64,000 nucleotides of DNA, taken from the NCBI RefSeq assembly GCF_900088825.1, contig NZ_LT592171.1, positions 1,689,187 through 1,753,186 of the forward strand, in the 5' to 3' direction. The notes beneath the pieces were generated by a model that saw only the letters and a list, made by a program, of their open reading frames with translations, was not told where the DNA came from and did not search any database. The DNA is from Thiomonas delicata (GTDB lineage Bacteria; Pseudomonadota; Gammaproteobacteria; Burkholderiales; Burkholderiaceae_C). This document shows, one piece after another, positions 56,986 to 64,000 of the stretch. Numbering within the stretch: the first letter of the stretch is position 1; each line of letters opens with the position of its first letter. Made by a program: the position numbers and the translations under genes.

Positions 56986-58347
56986 CTAAGGCAGCATGTA
57001 TCCAATATCCGACGCCGCCGTTGGATAGGCAAAGATGGCATGACGAATGGCATCGGCAGGCAGGCCGCTGCGCATTCCAAAGCCGAACAGGTTGATCACC
57101 TCGTCCGCCTGCGGACCGATGATGTGCGCGCCCAGCAAGCGCCCGCTGCCTTCCTCCACCAGAACCTTATAGCCATAGCAGCGCTCGTTCACGCGCTGCG
57201 CGGTATACCAGCTCGGTACTTGCTCGTGCTTGACGCGAAACGCCAGCCCTTGCGCGCGCGCCTGCGCTTCGAGCAGGCCGACGCGCGCCAGAGGCGGCAG
57301 GGTGAACACCACGCTGGGAATCCCGGTGTAGTCCGCCGTGGCGCCCGCCTTGCCAAGCAAGGTGTCGAGCACCACATGTGCTTCCAGCGCGGCTACTGGG
57401 GTTAACGGCAAAGGCCCCCCAGCCGCATCGCCAGCGGCAAACACTGCCGGGTTGGAAACGCTGCGGAATTGCGCGTCCAGCATGAGCCGCCCTCGCGCGT
57501 GCGTGACCCCGGCGGCGTTCAGCCCCAGGTCATCAAGAGCTGGGGCGCGCCCACCGCTGTGGACTGCGGCGTCCGCCGTGAAACTGACAGAGCCCTGCGC
57601 CGTTTCGGCCTCCACCACCACATCATGTCCCTGCTTGCGTACCGCCTTGACGGTATGCCCGAGATGGATCTGTACGCCCAGCGCACGCGTGCGCTCGATC
57701 AGCATGTCGACCAGATCGGGGTCGAAGCCCGGCAACAGACGCGAATCACGTTCGACGATGGTGACCTGCGCTCCAGCGCGGCTGGCTAGGTGAGCGAACT
57801 CGAACGCGATGTAGCCACCGCCCACCAGAATCAGCCGCCTGGGCAGTGCGGCCAGACTGAGAAAATCATCGCTGAGCAGCAGATTGTCGAAACCCTCAAT
57901 CGGCAGGCGCACGGGCTCTGCTCCGCTGGCAATAACGATATGACGAGCGCTGAGAAAACGCCCTTCCACGTCGACGTTGTTGCGGCCGATAAAGCGCGCC
58001 CGGCCATGCAAGGCCTCAATGCCCAACTCGGCGAACGCCTTTTCGCGCTGCGCGGGCACCGGGTCAGTGAAACCGCGCTTGAAGTGCTGCAGCGCGGCCC
58101 AATTGACATGAACCTCACCGCCAATCACGTCAATGGCCGCCATGCGCTGTACACCGTCCATCGCCTCGGCAGCGGCGATCAGCATTTTTTTGGGGTCGCA
58201 ACCGCGCAAGACGCAAGTCCCACCAAAAGGCCTGTGGTCCATCACCACGACCGACCAGCCAGCCCTGCGGCAACCACGCGCAACGATGTTTGCCGCTGTG
58301 CCGGTGCCGATCACGATGAGATCATGGGTGTGTTGTGCTTGGTTCAT
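56986..58347 (-). CDS. Class I pyridine nucleotide-disulfide oxidoreductase (GR/MerA-like) with altered C-terminal motif
   Basis: A 453-residue flavoprotein. The FAD motif is IVIGTGTAANIVARG, the redox disulfide is Cys45/Cys50 (GGTCVLRGC), the NAD(P)H motif is LVGGGYIAFEFAHLA, and FAAGDAAGG is the second FAD motif. The C-terminal interface reads IFAYPTAASDIGYML where relatives have HxHPTxxE, so the usual catalytic His-Glu pair is missing (Tyr at the His position). AAGGA precedes the ATG at 58347. Substrate unknown; a mercury or thiol role would be a guess. No mer genes are adjacent. Confidence 0.8.
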   Translation of the reverse strand: MNQAQHTHDLIVIGTGTAANIVARGCRRAGWSVVVMDHRPFGGTCVLRGCDPKKMLIAAAEAMDGVQRMAAIDVIGGEVHVNWAALQHFKRGFTDPVPAQREKAFAELGIEALHGRARFIGRNNVDVEGRFLSARHIVIASGAEPVRLPIEGFDNLLLSDDFLSLAALPRRLILVGGGYIAFEFAHLASRAGAQVTIVERDSRLLPGFDPDLVDMLIERTRALGVQIHLGHTVKAVRKQGHDVVVEAETAQGSVSFTADAAVHSGGRAPALDDLGLNAAGVTHARGRLMLDAQFRSVSNPAVFAAGDAAGGPLPLTPVAALEAHVVLDTLLGKAGATADYTGIPSVVFTLPPLARVGLLEAQARAQGLAFRVKHEQVPSWYTAQRVNERCYGYKVLVEEGSGRLLGAHIIGPQADEVINLFGFGMRSGLPADAIRHAIFAYPTAASDIGYMLP

Positions 58348-58554
58348 GGCGATTCCTTGTTGCACGGCAAAAACAGTTCAGAAACGGAATCGAATTCCGC
58401 CATGCGGTTTTGCAATGAAAGCTGGTGATGGCCTCGGCCAGGAATATGCCGTTGCTCTGTGTATGCCACCATACAGACGCTGAGGTGGTTTCCTGTGATG
58501 GTTCGTCCCCCGGCACCTCGCAATATCGCGGGCACGGGTTGATCAAAGGTCATC

Positions 58555-58794
58555 ATGAACAAGCCCCTCGAAACAACCGCCAATGGCGGTTCCGCAAAAC
58601 CCACGACCGTGCAGCCTGAGAAGTCAATATCGACAAGCGCGGGTTCCGCCAAATTTACACCCATGGCACAGGCCAAGCCAGAAGAAAAAACTGCCCATCA
58701 AGCAACGACCAAAGGGGACGCCAAGGACCAGTCCTCACAACTTCATGCAAAGTCAGGCATGAACACGGCCGCCAACAAACCTAGGGCTCGGTGA
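58555..58794 (+). CDS. Hypothetical hydrophilic, low-complexity protein
   Basis: A 79-residue protein rich in Ala, Thr, Lys, Gln and Ser with no hydrophobic core, likely disordered (for example AQAKPEEKTAHQATTKGDAK). A weak ribosome site AAAGGT precedes the ATG. No family is recognised. A longer frame on the other strand overlaps it but has less natural composition. It lies between the flavoprotein gene and IS3 copy 2. Confidence 0.4.
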   Translation: MNKPLETTANGGSAKPTTVQPEKSISTSAGSAKFTPMAQAKPEEKTAHQATTKGDAKDQSSQLHAKSGMNTAANKPRAR

Positions 58795-58918
58795 GCGAGC
58801 TCCCCAACACACGGCGAGACAAGATGCGTGCGTGATCTCGTGTCTCCAATCAATCATCTTTAGATTTTTGATTTCAAAATGAACCGCCCCGGGTTTCGTG
58901 GAGGCTAGTTGGTTTAAG

Positions 58919-59824
58919 TCATGCCGGAATGGCGTGTTGACTGGCTTGTTGGCGCCAGTAGTTTGCCTCAGCTTCTGCCGGAGGGATACCCCCAATCGGT
59001 TTGAGCAGTCGGGTGTGGTTGAACCAGTGCACCCATTGCAGGGTGGCCAGTTCGACGGCTTCCCTGGTTTTCCAGGGTCCGCGGCGGTGAATCAATTCGG
59101 CCTTATACAGCCCGTTGATGGTCTCGGCCAGGGCGTTGTCATAGGAGTCTCCTTTGCTGCCCACGGAGGGCTGGATGCCTGCCTGCGCCAAGCGTTCGGT
59201 GTACTTGACGCTGACGTATTGCACGCCTCTGTCCGAATGGTGGACCAAGGCATGGGCAGCGGGCCGACGCGCGTACAAAGCCTGCTCCAGCGCGTCCATC
59301 ACGAAATCGGTCTGCATGGATGTGCTCACGCGCCAGCCCACGATGCGTCGGGCAAACACGTCGATGACGAACGCCACGTACAGCCAGCCCTGCCAGGTGC
59401 TCACATAGGTGAAGTCCGACACCCAGAGCTGGTTGGGTCGCTCGGCTTTGAACACCCGGTTGACGTGGTCCTGCGGACACGGCGTGCAAGTGTCGGGGAC
59501 CGTGGTTCGCACCTTCTTGCTCCGCCGCGCACCCTGCAGCCCCAGGCGTTTCATCAGCCGCTCGACCGTGCAGCGCGCCACCCGGTTGCCCTCGCGGTTC
59601 ATCTGCAACCAAACCTTGTCAGCTCCATACACCTGCCAGTTGGCGTGCCACACACGCTGGATGTCGGCAGCCAGCGCATCGTCGCGCTGAGCACGGGCGC
59701 TGCGCAACTCGGGGTTGCGATGACGCGCGGCATGGCGCCAGTAACACGACGGGGCCATCTGCAGCACTTTGCAGATGGGCTCGACCCCGTGCATGGGGCG
59801 GTGCTGGTCGATGAATCGCTTCAA
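58919..59824 (-). CDS. IS3-family transposase OrfB, copy 2
   Basis: Residue-for-residue the same as the copy 1 protein as far as could be compared, with all DDE residues. Expressed by -1 frameshifting from orfA. Confidence 0.9.
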   Translation of the reverse strand: MKRFIDQHRPMHGVEPICKVLQMAPSCYWRHAARHRNPELRSARAQRDDALAADIQRVWHANWQVYGADKVWLQMNREGNRVARCTVERLMKRLGLQGARRSKKVRTTVPDTCTPCPQDHVNRVFKAERPNQLWVSDFTYVSTWQGWLYVAFVIDVFARRIVGWRVSTSMQTDFVMDALEQALYARRPAAHALVHHSDRGVQYVSVKYTERLAQAGIQPSVGSKGDSYDNALAETINGLYKAELIHRRGPWKTREAVELATLQWVHWFNHTRLLKPIGGIPPAEAEANYWRQQASQHAIPA

Positions 59825-60144
59825 CTCTTCAAACGGCGGTCGAGCTCCGCCTGGGCGAAAAAAGCACTCGCCGCTTTGAGGATGTCATTGGCCCGGCGCA
59901 ATTCCTTGTTCTCGCGCTCGAGTTGTTTGAGGCGTTCACGCTCGCTGCTCGTCAGGCCGTCGCGCTGGCCTGTATCGACTTCCTCGCGCTTGACCCACTC
60001 CAGCAGCGTCTGTGGCACGCAGCCAATCTTGGGGGCCATGGATTCGACTGCGGCCCACAGCGAGGGGTACTCGCCTCGGTGCTCCTGCACCATGCGTACC
60101 GCGCGCTCGCGCACTTCGGGGGAAAACTTGTTCGTCTTGTTCAT
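59821..60144 (-). CDS. IS3-family OrfA, copy 2
   Basis: Same 107-residue helix-turn-helix protein as in copy 1, with the same U-UUU-UUC slippery heptamer (59863-59857) before its stop. Confidence 0.88.
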   Translation of the reverse strand: MNKTNKFSPEVRERAVRMVQEHRGEYPSLWAAVESMAPKIGCVPQTLLEWVKREEVDTGQRDGLTSSERERLKQLERENKELRRANDILKAASAFFAQAELDRRLKS

Positions 60145-60277
60145 GGCTCCATCTTCTCAAAGGTTGGAGCCTCCTCAAAACCCGGGGCGGTTCAAAATGC
60201 TCGGCGCCGACACGGCTCATGTCCTGTAAGGACGCCCGCTAGGCGCCACGGGGTATCCCGAACGCCACTCAGGGTGA

Positions 60278-60299
60278 GGGTGAAGCTTCGCCTTCACCC
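60278..60299. repeat. Hairpin GGGTGAAG/CTTCACCC
   Basis: An eight-base stem (60278-60285 and 60292-60299) with a CTTCGC loop, between IS3 copy 2 and the CDF gene. It may be part of a small mobile-element end or a terminator. Confidence 0.3.
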
Positions 60300-60307
60300 A
60301 CGAGAGA

Positions 60308-60394
60308 CTGATTGAGTGTTTCGCGTCCCCCGTCAAAGACACGGGCAAGACAATCTTGCTGATTCTGGACAACCTGGTGGGGGAGCCTCACTGA
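60308..60394 (+). pseudogene. Possible remnant of an IS630-type transposase
   Basis: Twenty-eight codons read LIECFASPVKDTG and KTILLILDNL, then stop. LILDNL before the usual RVHH is characteristic of IS630-family DDE domains, but the fragment is very short. Confidence 0.3.
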
Positions 60395-60437
60395 AAGCCT
60401 GTGAAAGCTTGACGGGCACAGAATAGGGTTACCGCCG

Positions 60438-61397
60438 ATGCCTGAATGGACTGGTTCCCGCGCCGTGGTGTATACGGCCCTTGCAGGGAACCTGCTGATT
60501 GTGATGAGCAAGTTCGCCGCAGCCGTGGTTTCCGGCAGTTCGGCGATGTGGAGCGAGGGCGTGCATTCGCTGGTCGACAGCGTCAACGAACTGCTCCTGC
60601 TGTACGGCATGCATCGCGCGAAGGCGCCCCCGGATCAGACCCACCCATTCGGATACGGGCGCGAGCTGTATTTCTGGAGTTTCGTTGTCGCCTTGCTGGT
60701 GTTGGCGGTCGGTGCGGGCGTGTCTTTGTTCGAAGGGGTGATGCATCTGCGCACCGCGACACCGATCGAGCACTACTGGATCAGCTATGCCGTGTTGGGG
60801 ATATCGGTCGTTTTCGAAGGCGTCTCGTGGTCGATTGCGCTACGCGAATTCCGCGCTCGCAAGGGGCGCCTGGGCTATTTCGAGGCGTTCCGGCAGAGCA
60901 AGGATCCAAGCATGTTTAGCGTGCTGCTCGAAGACAGCGCCGCGCTCATCGGCCTGCTGATTGCCTTCGCCGGTATTTTGGGTGCGCAAGTATTTGACGC
61001 ACCGTGGCTGGACGGCGCCGCTTCGATCGGTATTGCTGCGGTTCTCGCCGTCTCGGCCATGCTGCTGGCGCGGGAAAGCAAGGGGCTGCTGATCGGCGAA
61101 CTGGCACACCCAAGAGTTCACGAGTCCATTCTTGCGATCGCGCAAGGGGATGCAGGCGTACGCAAGGCCAACGGTGTGCTCACCATGCAGATGGGACCTA
61201 ACCAGGTGGTCGCCGCATTGAGTGCGGAATTCGAGGATGCGCTGACCATTCCCCAGGTCGAGGCCTGCATCAATCGCATCGAGAACGCCGTACGGGACGC
61301 GCACGCCGAAATCATCGCGCTGTTCGTCAAGCCGCAAACTGCCGAGGCTTGGCGAGAGCGGCGCAAGATCAGGGAGCGCGATATCGACAGGCTCTGA
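60438..61397 (+). CDS. Cation diffusion facilitator family transporter
   Basis: A 319-residue inner-membrane antiporter, expected to export divalent metal ions. Six membrane segments and the metal-site motif HSLVDSVNE (His-x3-Asp, near residues 43-47) are visible; the second site reads FSVLLEDSAAL, with Glu in place of the usual His, as in ZnT9-like members. A cytoplasmic C-terminal domain follows (about 215-305). Metal specificity cannot be read from sequence. It lies beside two other metal transporters in opposite orientation. Confidence 0.85.
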   Translation: MPEWTGSRAVVYTALAGNLLIVMSKFAAAVVSGSSAMWSEGVHSLVDSVNELLLLYGMHRAKAPPDQTHPFGYGRELYFWSFVVALLVLAVGAGVSLFEGVMHLRTATPIEHYWISYAVLGISVVFEGVSWSIALREFRARKGRLGYFEAFRQSKDPSMFSVLLEDSAALIGLLIAFAGILGAQVFDAPWLDGAASIGIAAVLAVSAMLLARESKGLLIGELAHPRVHESILAIAQGDAGVRKANGVLTMQMGPNQVVAALSAEFEDALTIPQVEACINRIENAVRDAHAEIIALFVKPQTAEAWRERRKIRERDIDRL

Positions 61398-61549
61398 ACG
61401 CTGTGAGGCACATGCGCCACAGCTGAAACGGGCTTGTCGGTCAGCCGGAAACCAGCGAGTGTCGCCGCTGCAAATTCCGATTGAGGGCCGGCTCTACGAC
61501 AGGTCGATCGCGCAGGTTACGCCGTCTCGCCTGCCTCATTCAGCGCCGC

Positions 61550-62245
61550 TCACAGGAATGCCCCGACCATGGCCCCGACGCCCGCAGTCACGGCCATGGC
61601 CAGCGCGCCCCAGAAGGTCACGCGCATGGCGCCCCGCATCACCCCTGCGCCGCCTACGCGGGCCGCCAGTGCACCCAAGAGCGCGAGAGAGAGCAGTGAA
61701 GCCCCGGAGACGAGGACGATGAGGCTCGCCATCGGAGCCACGGCGGCCACGCTGAGCGGCAGGGCGGCTCCCACGGTGAAGCTGCCGGCCGACGCGAACG
61801 CGGCCTGGATCGGACGGGCTCTGAGCGTTTCGGAGATACCGAGTTCGTCGCGGGCATGCGCGCCCAGGGCATCGTGGGCCATGAGTTGGTCGGCGACCTG
61901 CTTCGCGAGCGCGTGATCGAGGCCGCGGCCCACGTAGATCGCCGACAGTTCCTTGTGCTCGCCCTTATCGTCCGCTTGGAGTTCTGCCCGTTCCTGCTTG
62001 AGATCGGCCTGTTCGGTGTCAGCCTGCGAGTGCACGGAAACATATTCGCCCGCTGCCATCGACATGGCGCCCGCGACCAGGCCGGAGACCCCCGCGACCA
62101 AGACGTTGCCATGAGTCCCGTGAGCAGCGGCCACGCCGAGCATCAGACTCGCCGTGGACACGATACCGTCGTTCGCGCCCAATACCGCTGCGCGCAGCCA
62201 TCCGCTGTTTTCGGTACGGTGTTTTTCTCTGTGGCGTATGGCCAT
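61550..62245 (-). CDS. VIT1/CCC1-family Fe2+/Mn2+ transporter
   Basis: A 231-residue membrane protein. ANDGIVSTASLMLGVAAA near residues 24-41 is the family signature of the first helix, followed by the cytoplasmic loop with acidic/His residues (ADDKGEHKELSAIYVGRGL) and three C-terminal membrane segments. VIT1/CCC1 proteins move iron or manganese out of the cytoplasm. No rubrerythrin-like domain is fused. Confidence 0.85.
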   Translation of the reverse strand: MAIRHREKHRTENSGWLRAAVLGANDGIVSTASLMLGVAAAHGTHGNVLVAGVSGLVAGAMSMAAGEYVSVHSQADTEQADLKQERAELQADDKGEHKELSAIYVGRGLDHALAKQVADQLMAHDALGAHARDELGISETLRARPIQAAFASAGSFTVGAALPLSVAAVAPMASLIVLVSGASLLSLALLGALAARVGGAGVMRGAMRVTFWGALAMAVTAGVGAMVGAFL

Positions 62246-62431
62246 GCTTGATGCCTCATTGATGTGGAAAGACGAAACGAGCTGACAAAGCCTGTTTTCT
62301 GTACGCGATCGCGCATCTCTCGTTCCCAGCGTTGCCAGCCCGATACCACGCAGGCCACTTTGCTCTGATCCGAACTGACGAGCCGACGGCCATGTCTGGA
62401 ATCGAATGAATGCGCTTGCAGCAGCGAGTCG

Positions 62432-63727
62432 CTACTTCCCCCATGTCGCGAACATGATGATGGCAGCCACAGCCATCGCCAACGTCGCGATCCAGCCCAG
62501 AATTTTCAGCCAAAGCGGAAGCACGAACTTGCCCATGATGCGCGGGTTCGTGCCGAGCAGCATGATCACGACCATGATTGGTACCGCTGCAACCCCGTTG
62601 ATCACCGCACTCCAGTAGAGCGCCTTGATCGGGTCGATGGCGGCGAAGTTGAGGGCCATTCCGACCACGCTGGCGACGATCAAGACCGTGTAGAACACCT
62701 TGGCCTGATGCGGCTTGCATTCCAATCCGCTGGGACTTCCGAGTGCGTCAGCGACGCCATACGCCGCGGCCCCAGCCAATACGGGCACAGCGAGAAGTCC
62801 GGTGCCGATGATTCCTGCGGCGAACACCGCGGAAGCAAACGGACCGGCCAGCGGGCGCAGCGCGGCTGCTGCCTGGGCGGAAGAATTAATGTCGGTGATG
62901 CCGTGCGTGTGGAGGACCACGGCGGTCGTGACGATGATGAAAAACGCCACAATTTGCGAGAAAACCATCCCCACGGCCGTATCGATACCGATGCGCTGTA
63001 GCGCGTCCGGACCTTGCCGTGGTTTGTTCTTGAGCGGCTTGCGCTCGTTGCTCGTGTCGCGTAGTTCCTCCACTTCCTGCGCGGCTTGCCAAAAGAAGAG
63101 ATAGGGACTGATCGTGGTACCCAACACAGCCACAATGGCGACCGCATATTTGGCATCGAACGCGATCTGCGGAAAGAAAACCCCCTTCGCCACGACGCCC
63201 CACGGGACCTGGATCGCGAAAACGGTTGCCACGTAGGCCAGGAGGCTGAGCGTCAGCACCTTGAGGATGGGCGAGTAGTACGAAAAAGGGACGAACACCT
63301 GCAGCGCCAGCGAAAGTAGCGCGAACCCGGCGGTATACAACAGCGCCGGACCCCCGATCAGCAGTTTGAGGGCACTCCCCATGGCGCCGATGTCAGCCGC
63401 GAGATTGATCACGTTCGCAATCAACAGCGCGAATACCAGGCTATACGCCAACCCGTGCGGATAGTGCTTGCGAAGATTGGCACCGATCCCTACCCCGGTC
63501 ACGCGACCAATCCGCGCGCTGATCGTCTGGATCGCAATCATCAGGGGCAGCGCCAGCACGACCGTCCATAAGGTTGCATAGCCGTAGGCTGCGCCGACCT
63601 GGGAGTATGTCGCAATGCCACTGGGATCGTCGTCGGCGGCTCCAGTAATCAGTCCAGCACTCAGTCGCCGCACGATTGGAGGATTCGTTTTGGCCAGCTT
63701 AGGAATGCCTTTCAATGGGGCTTTCAT
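62432..63727 (-). CDS. NRAMP-like divalent metal transporter with DPSG motif
   Basis: A 431-residue polytopic protein with about 11 segments. The metal-binding motif of helix 1 reads DDDPSGIATYSQVG (residues 32-45), where classical NRAMP proteins have DPGN; helix 6 lacks an obvious MPH motif. This divergent subfamily may carry other ions such as Mg2+. The ATG at 63727 is preceded by AGGACA; an upstream ATG would add 15 unlikely residues. It is on the same strand as the VIT1-like gene, 186 bases upstream. Confidence 0.8.
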   Translation of the reverse strand: MKAPLKGIPKLAKTNPPIVRRLSAGLITGAADDDPSGIATYSQVGAAYGYATLWTVVLALPLMIAIQTISARIGRVTGVGIGANLRKHYPHGLAYSLVFALLIANVINLAADIGAMGSALKLLIGGPALLYTAGFALLSLALQVFVPFSYYSPILKVLTLSLLAYVATVFAIQVPWGVVAKGVFFPQIAFDAKYAVAIVAVLGTTISPYLFFWQAAQEVEELRDTSNERKPLKNKPRQGPDALQRIGIDTAVGMVFSQIVAFFIIVTTAVVLHTHGITDINSSAQAAAALRPLAGPFASAVFAAGIIGTGLLAVPVLAGAAAYGVADALGSPSGLECKPHQAKVFYTVLIVASVVGMALNFAAIDPIKALYWSAVINGVAAVPIMVVIMLLGTNPRIMGKFVLPLWLKILGWIATLAMAVAAIIMFATWGK

Positions 63728-64000
63728 TGTCCTGCGCGACTGTGCGTGCCCAGAGTGAATATCCAGCGACAACGCGCTGCCAGGCGGCTCTCACGTGACG
63801 GCGAACTCCACCAAGCGGATGTCGATCGTCACCTGCTTGAGCCCATAATCTGCGCCGCAATTTCCAGCCGCCCGCGAACTCGACGGAGGCCGAACAGCCG
63901 GAGCTGCAGAGGCCGTTCGGGCGGGTACCCTTTACACCTGCCCTGGAGATTTCACTTCACGAGACGCCAGGAGATTGTGGTCAATGAGCTCAACAGCTTC
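63728..64000. other. Window end without an assigned gene
   Basis: No complete gene is seen. A minus-strand frame from the window edge to a TAA at 63933-63935 reads EAVELIDHNLLASREVKSPG and could be the C-terminus of a gene that starts outside; it is too short to identify. Confidence 0.25.

Larger units (their letters stand above)
58880..60194 (-). mobile_element. IS3-family insertion sequence, copy 2
   Basis: Same 1315-bp element as copy 1, same orientation, with TGAACCGCCCCGGG ends. It is flanked by AAA on both sides (58877-58879 and 60195-60197), a three-base target duplication, so this copy arrived by ordinary transposition. The two copies bracket 4.8 kb and could excise or amplify it by recombination. 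Confidence 0.9.

Noticed and set aside
58344-58676. 110-codon minus-strand frame upstream of the flavoprotein gene
   Set aside because: It overlaps the flavoprotein start and the 58555 gene, and its composition looks random.
60195-60437. Possible manganese riboswitch (yybP-ykoY) before the CDF gene
   Set aside because: The conserved core sequences of that riboswitch could not be found; the hairpin present is better explained as mobile-element residue or a terminator.

Overview
The window looks like a chromosomal segment of a high-GC betaproteobacterium, probably in the Burkholderiales. The gene repertoire (split arn operon, ba3-type oxidase, NsrR/NnrS/truncated haemoglobin, PRTRC-type plasmid gene, many metal genes) would suit a Thiomonas-like mine-water or metal-site organism. 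That placement is inference; no rRNA or species marker is present.

1-3.8 kb is accessory DNA: the 3' part of a ParM/PRTRC-D-like actin gene, a degraded stretch, an IS1182-type insertion sequence flanked by CTAG, and an AlpA-like regulator. 3.9-11.3 kb is a complete lipid A aminoarabinose (arn) operon in the order arnT, one SMR flippase subunit, arnB, arnC, a split arnA (formyltransferase and decarboxylase as separate genes) and arnD. An L,D-transpeptidase and a Tat-exported M15/DUF882 peptidase follow, so this is an envelope-remodelling block.

13.0-16.3 kb is a four-gene set (phosphoribosyltransferase, erythromycin-esterase-like protein, alpha/beta hydrolase, CBS protein) behind a perfect FNR-type box (TTGATCTCGATCAA) at the class II position. 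The same protein families occur, partly fused, in the hypoxia/dormancy regulon of mycobacteria. The CBS gene appears frameshifted near its 3' end. Housekeeping genes follow: acs, a YqhA-type membrane protein, class I fumarase, murI and a GGDEF protein.

24.1-33.2 kb is a minus-strand respiration and nitrosative-stress block: NsrR-type repressor; truncated haemoglobin, NnrS and 7Fe ferredoxin; DUF2214; then a ba3-type oxidase (small subunit, CuA subunit II, subunit I) with SCO and CtaG assembly factors; then a second-type FtsH. Several dyads mark likely control sites. 33.4-48.6 kb is mostly core: threonine aldolase, sdaA, purL, map, glnD, cbpA/cbpM, a patatin-like lipase, a histone-like/RHH protein behind three 9-bp tandem repeats, and tRNA-Arg(TCT).

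48.7-64 kb is a metal-related accessory region: a CueR-like regulator and a CopA ATPase whose frame runs into a CopZ-like chaperone; a DUF302 gene beheaded by an IS3-family element; a second copy of that element in the same orientation 6.2 kb away; and between them an IS5-type transposase, a BON-domain protein, a possible small lipoprotein and a mercuric/glutathione-reductase-like flavoprotein with a changed C-terminal motif. A CDF transporter, a VIT1/CCC1-type transporter and an NRAMP-like transporter complete the window.
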